Shown: positions 34,953 through 43,419 of the stretch, piece by piece | Position numbering within the stretch: position 1 is the stretch's first letter | Layout of the letters: each line of letters starts with the position of its first letter | Notes under the pieces: model-generated | What the model was told of the DNA's origin: nothing | What the model saw: only the letters and a program-made list of their open reading frames with translations | Databases searched by the model: none | Assembly: GCF_001625015.1 (NCBI RefSeq) | Contig: NZ_LVWJ02000014.1 | Location: 1 to 64,000 of the forward strand | Direction of reading: 5' to 3' | Source of the DNA: Lewinella sp. 4G2 | GTDB lineage: Bacteria; Bacteroidota; Bacteroidia; Chitinophagales; Saprospiraceae | Length of the DNA: 64,000 nucleotides | Program-made: the position numbers and the translations under genes

Positions 34953-36182
34953 TCACGCTAATTGGTCTCCCAATATCCTAACGGCACGTATTACCTCCTC
35001 CTCGGTGGCGTAAAGTGGGGCCGGAGCTAAGCGGAGTACGCCACCTTCACTCCCCCGAAGGTTATCCTCTCGGTAATCCACTACCAAAGCAGCTTCGGAC
35101 AACTGTTCCTCCAAATCCGGACGGTGGCCGGGTACGTAAACCGAAAGCTGGGCGCCCCGTGCCTGTGGGTCGGCCGGTGTGAGGATCGTCAACCCATTAA
35201 TGGCAGCAATACCGTCGTATAGTTGCTGCGTGAGTAATTCACTGCGCTTGCGGAGGGCACTCATCCCACCAGCTTCCGCGAATAGGGGAAGCGACGCCAA
35301 CAATGGCGCCATCCCCAAAACGGGAACGGTTGATACTTCCCAACCCGCCGCACCGCGCTCGGGCCGAAATTCCCGCCGCATTTGAAAACGGTCCGATTGC
35401 CGGTGGCCCCACCAACCGGCAAAGCGGGGAAGGGAATCGTCCTCGGCGTGGCGTTCGTGGACGAAAAGCCCACCGGGAGCCCCCGGGCCACCATTCAGGT
35501 ATTTATAGTTACACCATACGGCAAAGTCCACCCCCCAATCGTGGAGGTGCAACGGAACATTTCCGGCGGCGTGAGCCAAATCAATCCCCACCCTGGCACC
35601 CGCGGCAGCGCCCGCATCCGCAATGGCCTGGATGTCAAAAAACTGACCGGTATAGTAATGAATACCACTCCAGAGGACGAGCGCCAGCTCCTCCCCCACT
35701 CCCTCGATCTGAGTGACGATATCTTCGGTACGGATCGTCCATTCACCAGCGCGAGGGGCGACCTCGATGAGGCAGTCATCCGGATTCAGGCCGTGGAACT
35801 TCAACTGGCTAATGATGGCGTGCTGATCACTAGGGAAGGCACCAGCCTCCATAATAATCTTGCGGCGTTTTCCGGTGGGACGGAAGAAGGAGACCATCAA
35901 CAAATGCAGATTAACCGTGAGCGCGTTGGCGACCGTGACCTCCTCCGGGTGGGCACCAACGATGTTCGCCAACCCATGCCGGGCGCGGGCGGAATACCCC
36001 AACCACCCACCTGCGGGGCCGCCCCACCAACCTTCAACGGCGCGTTCCCGCCACGTACTTAACTCAGTATCTAATTGGTCCGCTACGGCCTTTGGTTGAG
36101 GACCAAGACTGTTGCCGCAGAGGTAGATTTTATCCGGAGGAAGGTGGAAACGGTCGCGAAGCATAATCGGGGAATTTCCCAC
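34953..36182 (-). CDS. kynU: Kynureninase
   Basis: PLP enzyme cleaving kynurenine to anthranilate and alanine in tryptophan breakdown or NAD synthesis. The 409-aa protein shows IYLCGNSLGPQPKAV, VTVANALTVNLHLL, GIDLAHAAGNVPLHLHDWGVD and the PLP-Lys segment WCNYKYLNGGPG, all kynureninase hallmarks. Start is GTG 36182 or ATG 36164; an in-frame stop lies just upstream, so the N-terminus is slightly shorter than in many homologues. A dispersed 17-mer (35596-35612) encodes GAAAG in a helix. Likely co-transcribed with ogt. Confidence 0.93.
   Translation of the reverse strand: MGNSPIMLRDRFHLPPDKIYLCGNSLGPQPKAVADQLDTELSTWRERAVEGWWGGPAGGWLGYSARARHGLANIVGAHPEEVTVANALTVNLHLLMVSFFRPTGKRRKIIMEAGAFPSDQHAIISQLKFHGLNPDDCLIEVAPRAGEWTIRTEDIVTQIEGVGEELALVLWSGIHYYTGQFFDIQAIADAGAAAGARVGIDLAHAAGNVPLHLHDWGVDFAVWCNYKYLNGGPGAPGGLFVHERHAEDDSLPRFAGWWGHRQSDRFQMRREFRPERGAAGWEVSTVPVLGMAPLLASLPLFAEAGGMSALRKRSELLTQQLYDGIAAINGLTILTPADPQARGAQLSVYVPGHRPDLEEQLSEAALVVDYREDNLRGSEGGVLRLAPAPLYATEEEVIRAVRILGDQLA
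35596..35612 (-). repeat. Dispersed 17-mer (in kynU)
   Basis: Exact (R = G form), encoding GAAAG in the helix before the PLP-binding GIDLAHAAGN segment. Confidence 0.8.
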
Positions 36183-36215
36183 AAGGTACTACCGCTAATG
36201 TGAGGTATAGGCGCC

Positions 36216-36701
36216 CTAAAACAGGCTCCCCTGCACCCCAAAACTCTTGGGGTTCTCCAGGCCGAGTAAGCTGCGTTTGAAGTCCAATCCGTAAAAGTAG
36301 CCGTGTAGATCTCCCGTTTTCGCGATGACCCGGTGGCAGGGCACAATGATGGCGATGGGGTTACGACGGTTGGCCTGCCCCACGGCCTGGCAAGCTTTGG
36401 GATCCCCTAAGCGATCAGCAATGAACTGGTAACTGACCGTGCGGCCGTACTTGATCTCCAACAACTGCCGCCAAACGGCCCGGTGAAAGTCGGTAGCGCC
36501 CGACCAGTCGAAAGGAAGATTGAATTCCCGCAGGGTACCGGAAAAGTAAGCATCCAATTGCCGCGTGGTTTTCAGGAGGATGGGGTGCGTAGGCGCCTCC
36601 AAGTGGGGGCTCAGGTCATTATCCAGCTTCACCTCGCGCAATCCGGTATCGGAAGCAACGAGTTTAAAGGTCCCGTAGGGCGTGGCGTGGAAATGGGTCA
36701 T
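36216..36701 (-). CDS. ogt: Methylated-DNA--protein-cysteine methyltransferase
   Basis: Suicidal repair of O6-alkylguanine. The 161-aa protein has the active site IIVPCHRVI with the acceptor Cys, the helix-turn-helix/arginine finger region (KYGRTVSYQFIADRLG... QAVGQANRRNP) and the C-terminal GYFYGLDFKRSLLGLE. Full-length Ogt, no Ada N-domain. It lies 14 bp after the FAD oxidoreductase and 33 bp before kynU, so it is probably within one transcript. Confidence 0.95.
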   Translation of the reverse strand: MTHFHATPYGTFKLVASDTGLREVKLDNDLSPHLEAPTHPILLKTTRQLDAYFSGTLREFNLPFDWSGATDFHRAVWRQLLEIKYGRTVSYQFIADRLGDPKACQAVGQANRRNPIAIIVPCHRVIAKTGDLHGYFYGLDFKRSLLGLENPKSFGVQGSLF

Positions 36702-36715
36702 GGCCGACAGCTGAT

Positions 36716-37963
36716 TTACGTCCGCAACAGGCCCTGAGCGGCCAGGCGGCCACTGCGCATGGCGGCATCCAGGGATCCGTTCAACTGGTGGTCACCCGCC
36801 AGGAAGGTGCGGTTCACAATGCGGCAGTGCGTGGGGTCGTAAGTAAAAGCGACCGGCTTAAGTGCCGGCAGTGCTTTTTTCACTTCGTAATGCTTCAAGA
36901 ACTTAAGGCTATCGTTCGGCAACCGGGAATGGCGCAGCAAATCCTGTTCAGCCTGGCCGATCTGGCTTTCCCGCTCTACGGGGTTCCGCAGCGTAACGGA
37001 AATAAGCGAGCCCCCTTGGTCTTCCAACTTGTAGGTGGGCGCTACCTCATCCAACACCGTGAACGTATTGATCAGACTGGTGGGGTCACTCACCAGGTTG
37101 ATGAGCCGGTTTTCCTTTAATCGGCGGGAACTGTAGAAGTAGAGATTCGAAGTGGATTTCCACTCCAGGGCTTCGCCCGCCAGCTGCGGAAGCAATTTTT
37201 CGGGTGGGCAGGCCACGATGATGCCGCCCGGCGCAGGAACCGATAGGCCCCCTTCTAAAATGACTTCTCCGTCCCGTACTTCCCGCACCTTGGTATTTAG
37301 CCGGACGTCAGTTTGCTTCAACTTACCGGCTAGTTGTTGGGCTACCGCTTCAATCCCTTCGGCCGGGAGGACGGCTTTGCCGGACCCAAACATCTTAAAG
37401 ATGAAGCGGAACATGGCCGCGGGAGTGATTAACTCTGTCTCCAAAAAGATACCCCCGAAAAATGGGCGGAAAAAACGTTCAACGATCTGCTCGCTGAAGC
37501 CAAGCGACCAGAGGTAGTCGATCGTTTTCATGTCCGTGTACTTCGGCTTGAAGCAATCCTCCGGGGAAGTACCGCGGAGTTTCACGCCCAGTTGGGCCAA
37601 CTTGAGCTTATCCGAAAGCGTCCCCACCGGAGAGAGGGCCGACCGCACAATTTGCGCCGGCTCCCGCAAGGGGTCCGCAAAACGAAAGCGTTGCTGCCGG
37701 GTATGGACGTGGCCTCCCGGGCGGAACGCTTTCACCCGTAACGCCTGTAGATCGAGATAGCGATTGACCTCCGGATAGTCTGTCAGCAACACTTGAAAAC
37801 CATGATCCAGACGAAAACCGTCTACGATGTCCGTTCGTAAACGCCCACCCACGCGGTCACCAGCCTCAAGCAGAATGGGTGCGTGGCCCGCCTGCTCCAG
37901 TTCGTAGGCCGCAACCAAACCGGCGGCGCCGGCACCAATGATGATCGTTTGGGGAAGTGACAA
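36716..37963 (-). CDS. FAD-dependent amine-oxidase-like oxidoreductase
   Basis: A 415-aa flavoprotein: N-terminal Rossmann motif IIIGAGAAGLVAAYELEQAGH, GGRLRTD, and a C-terminal FAD segment FLAGDHQLNGSLDAAMRSGRLAAQGLL. It belongs to the protoporphyrinogen oxidase / phytoene desaturase superfamily but is shorter than CrtI and lacks its C-terminal signature; substrate unknown. It lies 77 bp downstream of cysQ and 14 bp upstream of ogt. Confidence 0.85.
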   Translation of the reverse strand: MSLPQTIIIGAGAAGLVAAYELEQAGHAPILLEAGDRVGGRLRTDIVDGFRLDHGFQVLLTDYPEVNRYLDLQALRVKAFRPGGHVHTRQQRFRFADPLREPAQIVRSALSPVGTLSDKLKLAQLGVKLRGTSPEDCFKPKYTDMKTIDYLWSLGFSEQIVERFFRPFFGGIFLETELITPAAMFRFIFKMFGSGKAVLPAEGIEAVAQQLAGKLKQTDVRLNTKVREVRDGEVILEGGLSVPAPGGIIVACPPEKLLPQLAGEALEWKSTSNLYFYSSRRLKENRLINLVSDPTSLINTFTVLDEVAPTYKLEDQGGSLISVTLRNPVERESQIGQAEQDLLRHSRLPNDSLKFLKHYEVKKALPALKPVAFTYDPTHCRIVNRTFLAGDHQLNGSLDAAMRSGRLAAQGLLRT

Positions 37964-38040
37964 GGGCTGGGATTGTAACGGTTAGGATGGGGCGAGCCGC
38001 CTTCAGGTTATGCTGCAACGGCGTCCGTGCGCATAACGGA

Positions 38041-38850
38041 TTAGCACGCGAGTAGTTCCTCCCGCACTTCCCCGTACGCGATGAAGTGGTTATTGCGCAA
38101 AATTTCCTTGTTGTAGCGAAGCTCTTTACCCGTAGTATCGTCCACCATTTTACCACCAGCTTCCAGCAAAATGGCGTGAGCGGCACCGGTATCCCATTCC
38201 ATTGTGGGAGCGAGACGGGGGTAAACGTGGGCATTACCCCGGGCCAGTTCCATGATCTTCAGTGAGCTGCCACGCTGAACCAGTTCCGGCCGGTCAAAGC
38301 GGTCGATGAAATTCTGGGTTTCCTCGTTGAGGTGGCTGCGGCTGGCGACTACTTTCAGGTTCACGTCCTTCATCGTAAAGGCTGCCGCGAAAATGCGCGA
38401 CGGTTTGGCCCCCGGGCTTAGTACCTCAAAGGCGCCCTTTCCGGCGGCGGAGTAAAACAGCTCGTCCGTCACCGGGGTGAAGACGACACCGAGAACGGGT
38501 TTACCACTTTCGATCAGGGCGATGTTTACCGTGAAGTCACCGTTGCGTTTGATGAACTCCTTAGTGCCATCCAGTGGATCCACCAGCCAGAAGCGGGTGA
38601 GTTGGCTGCGAGTAGCGTAGCTCATCTCTTCCTTGGTTCCCTCCTCGGAAACGATGGGAGCTTGGAAGGCCAATTTTTTCAGGCCGGCTTCGATGACGGC
38701 GTTGGCGGCTTTGTCCGCTTTGGTGAGCGGGCTATCGTCGCTTTTCATTTCTACCCCGAAGTCCTCGGTGTCGTAGATCTTGAGAATTTCAGCTCCCGCG
38801 GCGCGCGCAATTTCGCCAACTTCTTCGGCGAGTTTCAGGTAATCGGTCAT
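38041..38850 (-). CDS. cysQ: 3'(2'),5'-bisphosphate nucleotidase
   Basis: Removes PAP formed in sulfate assimilation. The 269-aa inositol-phosphatase-family protein has the metal motifs DPLDGTKEFIKRNGDFTVNIALIE and MEWDTGAAHAILLEAGG. ATG 38850 is preceded exactly by TACCTTCG-CGCC, one of the leaderless-type starts, so although it follows the arginine operon closely (24 bp) it may also have its own transcript. Confidence 0.95.
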   Translation of the reverse strand: MTDYLKLAEEVGEIARAAGAEILKIYDTEDFGVEMKSDDSPLTKADKAANAVIEAGLKKLAFQAPIVSEEGTKEEMSYATRSQLTRFWLVDPLDGTKEFIKRNGDFTVNIALIESGKPVLGVVFTPVTDELFYSAAGKGAFEVLSPGAKPSRIFAAAFTMKDVNLKVVASRSHLNEETQNFIDRFDRPELVQRGSSLKIMELARGNAHVYPRLAPTMEWDTGAAHAILLEAGGKMVDDTTGKELRYNKEILRNNHFIAYGEVREELLAC

Positions 38851-38854
38851 GGCG

Positions 38855-38862
38855 CGAAGGTA
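38855..38862 (-). promoter_or_regulatory. Promoter -7 element of cysQ, leaderless geometry
   Basis: Minus strand TACCTTCG ending 4 nt before the cysQ ATG (38850). Confidence 0.5.
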
Positions 38863-38874
38863 CTCAATTGGCGC

Positions 38875-39810
38875 TTACAGGAGCGAATCCAGCACGGCTT
38901 GGGCGGCCCAGGTGCGGTTGTTTGCTTGCTGAAGTACGAGCGAGCGTTCGCCACTGATCACGCCGTCGGTCACCACTACGCCGCGGCGGACCGGTAGGCA
39001 ATGCATGAAGTAAGCATTGTTGGTTAGGGCCATCTTTTCTTCGTCCACGATCCAGTCGTCGTACTCATTAGTCGTAGCGCCGTAGTTGTCGTAGGCGGAC
39101 CAGTTCTTGGCGTAGACGAAATCTGCATCCGCAAAGGCGGCGCGCTGGTCGTGGGTGACGATTTCTTTGGGCGCAAACGCAGGTGCGAGGTTAAAACCGG
39201 GGGGATTGGCGATCGTCAGTTCGACCTCTCCCCAGGCCTGCATCCACTGCACAAAACTATTGGACACACACTGGGGTAAACGACGGGGGTGTGGCGCCCA
39301 GGTAAGGACCACCTTCGGCCGGGGGACCGGCCGGTGTTCCGCGATGGTCAGACAATCCGTCAAACTCTGCAGGGGGTGCAACGTCGCCGATTCCAGGCTG
39401 ACGACCGGTACCGAAGCGTACTTCACGAAGGACTTGATAATGCGGTCTTCGTAATCTGCCACCCGGTCCTCCAGTGAGGGGAAGGAGCGAACGCACAGTA
39501 CGTCGCAGTACTGGCTCAGTACGCCGGCTGCTTCCCGGACGTGTTCGGCGGTGTTACCGTTCATCACCGTACCATCTTCAAATTCGATACCCCAACCGCC
39601 ACTGGCGTCGTAGGTGATGACGTCCGCCCCAAGTTGCCTGGCGGCCTTTTCGGTACTCATCCGCGTGCGGAGGGAGGAATTGAAGAAGAGGTTGATGACC
39701 ATCTTACGTTCACCACTTCGTTTTCCGAAGGGATCTTGCTTGAAAGCCTTTGCTTTGGCAATGAGGGTGTTGATGTTGGTCACATCGTCAGCAGAAAGGA
39801 ACTGTTTCAT
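38875..39810 (-). CDS. argF': N-acetyl/N-succinylornithine carbamoyltransferase
   Basis: Bacteroidota-type transcarbamylase acting on an N-acylated ornithine in arginine synthesis. The 311-aa protein has the carbamoyl-phosphate motif FFNSSLRTRMS, ADVITYDASGGWGIEFEDGTVM, SLESATLHPLQSLTD and the HCLPVRRGV segment. Whether the acyl group is acetyl or succinyl depends on a loop residue that I cannot decide by eye. ATG overlaps the ABM stop (ATGA). Confidence 0.93.
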   Translation of the reverse strand: MKQFLSADDVTNINTLIAKAKAFKQDPFGKRSGERKMVINLFFNSSLRTRMSTEKAARQLGADVITYDASGGWGIEFEDGTVMNGNTAEHVREAAGVLSQYCDVLCVRSFPSLEDRVADYEDRIIKSFVKYASVPVVSLESATLHPLQSLTDCLTIAEHRPVPRPKVVLTWAPHPRRLPQCVSNSFVQWMQAWGEVELTIANPPGFNLAPAFAPKEIVTHDQRAAFADADFVYAKNWSAYDNYGATTNEYDDWIVDEEKMALTNNAYFMHCLPVRRGVVVTDGVISGERSLVLQQANNRTWAAQAVLDSLL

Positions 39811-40091
39811 AGCTCGTAATAATCAACGGTGGGGAAGGTATCGTAAAATGGGTGGAGGAGGGCCGACCAGGTTTTGTACTCATCACTGTTGCGAAACCCT
39901 TCCGTATGGTGGGCGAGTGACGTCCATTCAATCAGGAGGACAAACTCACCTTCCGCCCCGACTTTTGGTAGGAGGCGGGCGCCGTGGCATCCGTCCTGAC
40001 ACAGCACCTGCGGCAGCGCCCGCTTAAAGGCTGCGAGATAGGCGGGTACGCGAGCGGGGTCGATTTCGATCAAAACATGCTCGAGGATCAT
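39807..40091 (-). CDS. Antibiotic-biosynthesis monooxygenase (ABM)-domain protein
   Basis: A 94-aa ferredoxin-like protein: MILEHVLIEIDPARVPAYLAAF at the start, LLIEWTSLAHHTEGFRNSDEY in the middle. This is the ABM/quinol monooxygenase pattern; members are often putative quinol monooxygenases. It is coupled by 4-bp overlaps to argD upstream and argF' downstream, so it is an integral part of the arginine operon, though no role there is known. ATG 40091 is chosen for the overlap and family start. A 17-mer (40004-40020) encodes ALPQV in a helix. Confidence 0.8.
   Translation of the reverse strand: MILEHVLIEIDPARVPAYLAAFKRALPQVLCQDGCHGARLLPKVGAEGEFVLLIEWTSLAHHTEGFRNSDEYKTWSALLHPFYDTFPTVDYYEL
40004..40020 (-). 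repeat. Dispersed 17-mer (in ABM gene)
   Basis: Exact copy encoding ALPQV of the ABM protein. Confidence 0.85.
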
Positions 40092-41233
40092 ACCGGCTGC
40101 TTCGCTGAACTGAGGGCTTTCACGAAAGCGGCGATCAATACGTCGCACTGTTCCCGAGTGACGTTAAGTGGTGGGAGTAACCGGATCGTATTCGGGTCCT
40201 TTGAAGAACCGGTGAAGACGTCGTGCTCGAACAACAACTGCTTGCGGAGCGGCGCGATGGGCGTTTCCAGCTCCAGGCCAATCATGAGGCCGTAGCCGCG
40301 GATCTCTTTGAAAAGTTGGGTAGCCGCCAGCTTATCGACCAGATACTCCCCCATTTTGGTGGCGTTGGTAAGAAGGTTTTCCTGCTCAATCACGTCCAGC
40401 ACGGCGATGCCGGCGGCGCAGGCGAGGTGGCTACCACCGTAAGTGGTACCTAACATACCCGGCTTGGCGGTGAAGCTTTCGTGGATCAGGACGCCGCCGA
40501 TGGGGAAACCATTCCCCATTCCTTTAGCCATGGCGATGATGTCCGGCTTTACCTTACTGTACTGGAAGGCGAAAAATTTACCGGTCCGCCCGTACCCGGA
40601 TTGGACCTCGTCCAGGATGAGCTTCGCACCGTGAGCGTGGCAGAGGTCGGGAAGGGCTTCCAGGAATTCGGGCTCCGGAACGTAAATGCCGTGGACGCCC
40701 TGCACGCCTTCAATGATGAGCGCCGCGACGTCCCCTTTCTCCAGTTCGGCACGAACCGCTTCGAGGTCGTTCATCGGCAAAAAGGTGACGGGGAAGTTCT
40801 TATTGATGGGCGCCTTGATTTTCTCGTTATCCGTAACGTTAACCGCGGCGGAGGTACGCCCGTGGAAGGCTCCTCTGAAGGCCAGGATCCGATTACGACC
40901 GGTCTCAAAACTGGCCAATTTGAGGGCATTCTCCGTAGCTTCGGCCCCGCTGCTGACGAGAAATAATTCATAATCGTCCAACCCGGAAAGGCGGCCTAGT
41001 TTCTCCGCCAGTTCCTGCTGCAACGGATTCTTTACGCTGTTGGAGTAAAACCCAATCTTGGCCACCTGCTCCTGAATGAGTTTGACGTAGTGCGGGTGGG
41101 CGTGGCCAATGGACATCACCGCGTGGCCTCCATAAAAATCCAGTACGGTCTTGCCCTGATCGTCGGACACGTAGGCACCTTGCGCGTGGGTGGGTTCAAA
41201 GTCGTAGAGGGAGTAAACGGGAAAGAGATTCAT
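40088..41233 (-). CDS. argD: Acetylornithine (N-acylornithine) aminotransferase
   Basis: PLP aminotransferase class III forming N-acylornithine. The 381-aa protein shows SSGAEATENALKLA, GAFHGRTSAAVN, LILDEVQSGYGRTGKFFAFQ and the PLP-Lys in IAMAKGMGNGFPIGGVL. Normal length for ArgD. It lies 11 bp downstream of argC and overlaps the ABM gene by 4 bp. Confidence 0.95.
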   Translation of the reverse strand: MNLFPVYSLYDFEPTHAQGAYVSDDQGKTVLDFYGGHAVMSIGHAHPHYVKLIQEQVAKIGFYSNSVKNPLQQELAEKLGRLSGLDDYELFLVSSGAEATENALKLASFETGRNRILAFRGAFHGRTSAAVNVTDNEKIKAPINKNFPVTFLPMNDLEAVRAELEKGDVAALIIEGVQGVHGIYVPEPEFLEALPDLCHAHGAKLILDEVQSGYGRTGKFFAFQYSKVKPDIIAMAKGMGNGFPIGGVLIHESFTAKPGMLGTTYGGSHLACAAGIAVLDVIEQENLLTNATKMGEYLVDKLAATQLFKEIRGYGLMIGLELETPIAPLRKQLLFEHDVFTGSSKDPNTIRLLPPLNVTREQCDVLIAAFVKALSSAKQPV

Positions 41234-41244
41234 GGGGGTGGGTT

Positions 41245-42198
41245 TTAAAAGTAATTCGCTTTGAGGCGAAGGCCGGCCTTTTCATCTAAGCCCAGCGCCA
41301 GATTCATGTTCTGAACCGCCTGACCGCTGGCGCCCTTGAGCAAATTATCGATCATGGAAATGACGAGGGCCTTATCACCGTGCTTTTCCACGTGTACCAA
41401 ACCCTTGTTGGTATTCACGACCTGCTTGAGGTTGGGATTTTCGCTGGTGACGTGCGTAAAGGCAGCGTCCGCGTAGAAGCTTTGGAAAATGTCGTCCAAC
41501 TCCCGCTGGCTAGCTTCCGTGGTGACGTAGGTGGAAACGAAGATCCCCCGCGCAAACGGTCCGCGGTGGGGGAGGAAGTTGATGCCCCCCGTCGTTGGTC
41601 GGCCGAGCTGCGTAACGGTGCGGCCAATTTCGTTGAGGTGTTGGTGGGAAAAGGCCTTGTAGATGCTGACGTTGTTATTCCTCCAGCTGAAGTGAGTTGT
41701 CGCCATCGGTTGTTGGCCCGCCCCGGTACTACCCGTCATCCCGTTTACGTGGACCTCGCCGTCGGCCAATCCGGCTTTGACGAGGGGGAGTAAGCCCAAC
41801 TGGATTGCCGTAGCGAAACAGCCGGGGTTCGCTACTCGTTTGGCTCCGCGCGTCACCGCCCGATTGATTTCGGGCAGTCCGTACACCCAGTCATCTGCCA
41901 TCCGGTAATCCGTACTGAGATCTACCACCAGCGTGGACGACGGAGGATCATTCTCCTCCATCCAGGTGCGGGAACGGCCGTGACCCATGCAGAGGAAAAG
42001 TATGTCGGCCTCACCCGCCTCAGCCGAAAAGGTGAGATCGGTTTCTCCGACGAGGTCGGTATGCGTTGCGTGGACCGGTTTCCCGGCTTGGCTGGCGCTC
42101 TGCACAAACTTGATACTTACGCCAGGGTGGTGGACCAACAGGCGAATCAACTCCCCCGCGGTGTACCCTCCACCCCCGATAATTCCTACGGTTTTCAT
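41245..42198 (-). CDS. argC: N-acetyl-gamma-glutamyl-phosphate reductase
   Basis: NADPH-dependent reductase of the arginine pathway. The 317-aa protein has GIIGGGGYTAGELIRLL (nucleotide binding), the active-site Cys in ANPGCFATAIQLGLLPL, and HHFSWRNNN-type substrate region (THFSWRNNNVSIYKAFSHQH). It lies 6 bp after argG. Confidence 0.96.
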   Translation of the reverse strand: MKTVGIIGGGGYTAGELIRLLVHHPGVSIKFVQSASQAGKPVHATHTDLVGETDLTFSAEAGEADILFLCMGHGRSRTWMEENDPPSSTLVVDLSTDYRMADDWVYGLPEINRAVTRGAKRVANPGCFATAIQLGLLPLVKAGLADGEVHVNGMTGSTGAGQQPMATTHFSWRNNNVSIYKAFSHQHLNEIGRTVTQLGRPTTGGINFLPHRGPFARGIFVSTYVTTEASQRELDDIFQSFYADAAFTHVTSENPNLKQVVNTNKGLVHVEKHGDKALVISMIDNLLKGASGQAVQNMNLALGLDEKAGLRLKANYF

Positions 42199-42204
42199 GG
42201 CACC

Positions 42205-43389
42205 TTATTTGTTGACGGCGTTACGGATTCTTCCCGGTACGCTGAGGATCTTGGTGAAGCCTCGGACATCTGCGCCGGACCAGCCTTTATTCATCTCCCC
42301 GTAGGCGCCGAAGCCGGCTCCCAGCAAATCGTTGGGTGAAGTGATACCGTTGAGCACGTAGCGGTGGGGATGCAGAGTGACGTGAACGCTACCGTTGACG
42401 GTGGATTGGGAAGACTCCATGAAGGCCTCCACGTCGCGCATGACCGGGTCCAGGAACTGCCCTTCGTGGAGCATCATCCCGTACCAGTTGGCGAGTTGTT
42501 CTTTCCAGAAGAGTTGCCACTTGGCCAGGGTATGTTTCTCCAGCAAGTGGTGACCCTTAATGATGAGGACGGCAGCGGCCGCCGCAAAACCAACCCGGCC
42601 CTTAATGCCAATGATGGTGTCCCCGACGTGGATATCCCGCCCAACACCGAAGGGCGCTGCAATGGCTTCCAGCGCTTCGATGGCCTTGACGTTGGAGGCA
42701 AAGCGTTGGCCGTTAAAGCCGACGAACTGCCCTTCCTCAAAGTCCAGATCTATGTTCAGTGGTTCAGTAGCCGTTACCGGAATGGGCCAGGCATCTTCGG
42801 GTAATGATTGATGGCTGGTCAGCGTTTCTGCGCCGCCCACGGAGGTGCCCCACAGACCAGCATTAATGCTGTAAGTGCCTTTTTTGGCGGGCCAGTCCAG
42901 GCCATGCTTCGCGAGGTAATCCACTTCCTCCTGCCGGCTGAGTTGCATATCGCGGATGGGGGTAATGATCTCCAGTTCCTTGCCACTCAGTTCAAAGGCC
43001 AGGTCGAATCTTACCTGGTCATTTCCCGCTCCAGTGGAGCCGTGGGCCACCCCGCCCGCATCGATTTCCACGGCGTACCGCGCTACGCTCATAGCCTGAA
43101 ACATCCGTTCGGCGCTGACGCTCATGGGGTAAGTCTGATACCGCAAGCAGTTACCGTACACGAGGAAACGAATGCATTCCTGGTAGTAGGCTTCCGTGAC
43201 GTCCACCCTTTTGTAGCTGGCGGCGCCAAGGAATTTCGCGCGTTGCTCCATTTCGGCGATCTCCTGCTCGGAGAAGCCACCGGTATCTACGCTCAGCGCG
43301 TGTACTTCGTAGCCTTTTTCAGCCGTCAGGTATTTGATGCAATAGCTGGTATCCAGCCCGCCGCTGTAGGCGAGTACAATCTTTTTCAT
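42205..43389 (-). CDS. argG: Argininosuccinate synthase
   Basis: Joins citrulline and aspartate with ATP. The 394-aa protein has the PP-loop LAYSGGLDTSYCIKYL, VAHGSTGAGNDQVRFDLAF and the C-terminal SQSTVNGSVHVTLHPHRY substrate segment. Length is typical. It follows the GNAT gene by 30 bp and precedes argC by 6 bp. Confidence 0.97.
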   Translation of the reverse strand: MKKIVLAYSGGLDTSYCIKYLTAEKGYEVHALSVDTGGFSEQEIAEMEQRAKFLGAASYKRVDVTEAYYQECIRFLVYGNCLRYQTYPMSVSAERMFQAMSVARYAVEIDAGGVAHGSTGAGNDQVRFDLAFELSGKELEIITPIRDMQLSRQEEVDYLAKHGLDWPAKKGTYSINAGLWGTSVGGAETLTSHQSLPEDAWPIPVTATEPLNIDLDFEEGQFVGFNGQRFASNVKAIEALEAIAAPFGVGRDIHVGDTIIGIKGRVGFAAAAAVLIIKGHHLLEKHTLAKWQLFWKEQLANWYGMMLHEGQFLDPVMRDVEAFMESSQSTVNGSVHVTLHPHRYVLNGITSPNDLLGAGFGAYGEMNKGWSGADVRGFTKILSVPGRIRNAVNK

Positions 43390-43419
43390 AGTCGGTATTT
43401 CTGGGGTTTGGTGCTAAAT

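Noticed and set aside
35382-36062. 226-aa frame antisense to kynU
   Set aside because: Shadow of the strongly supported kynU gene; no recognisable protein features.
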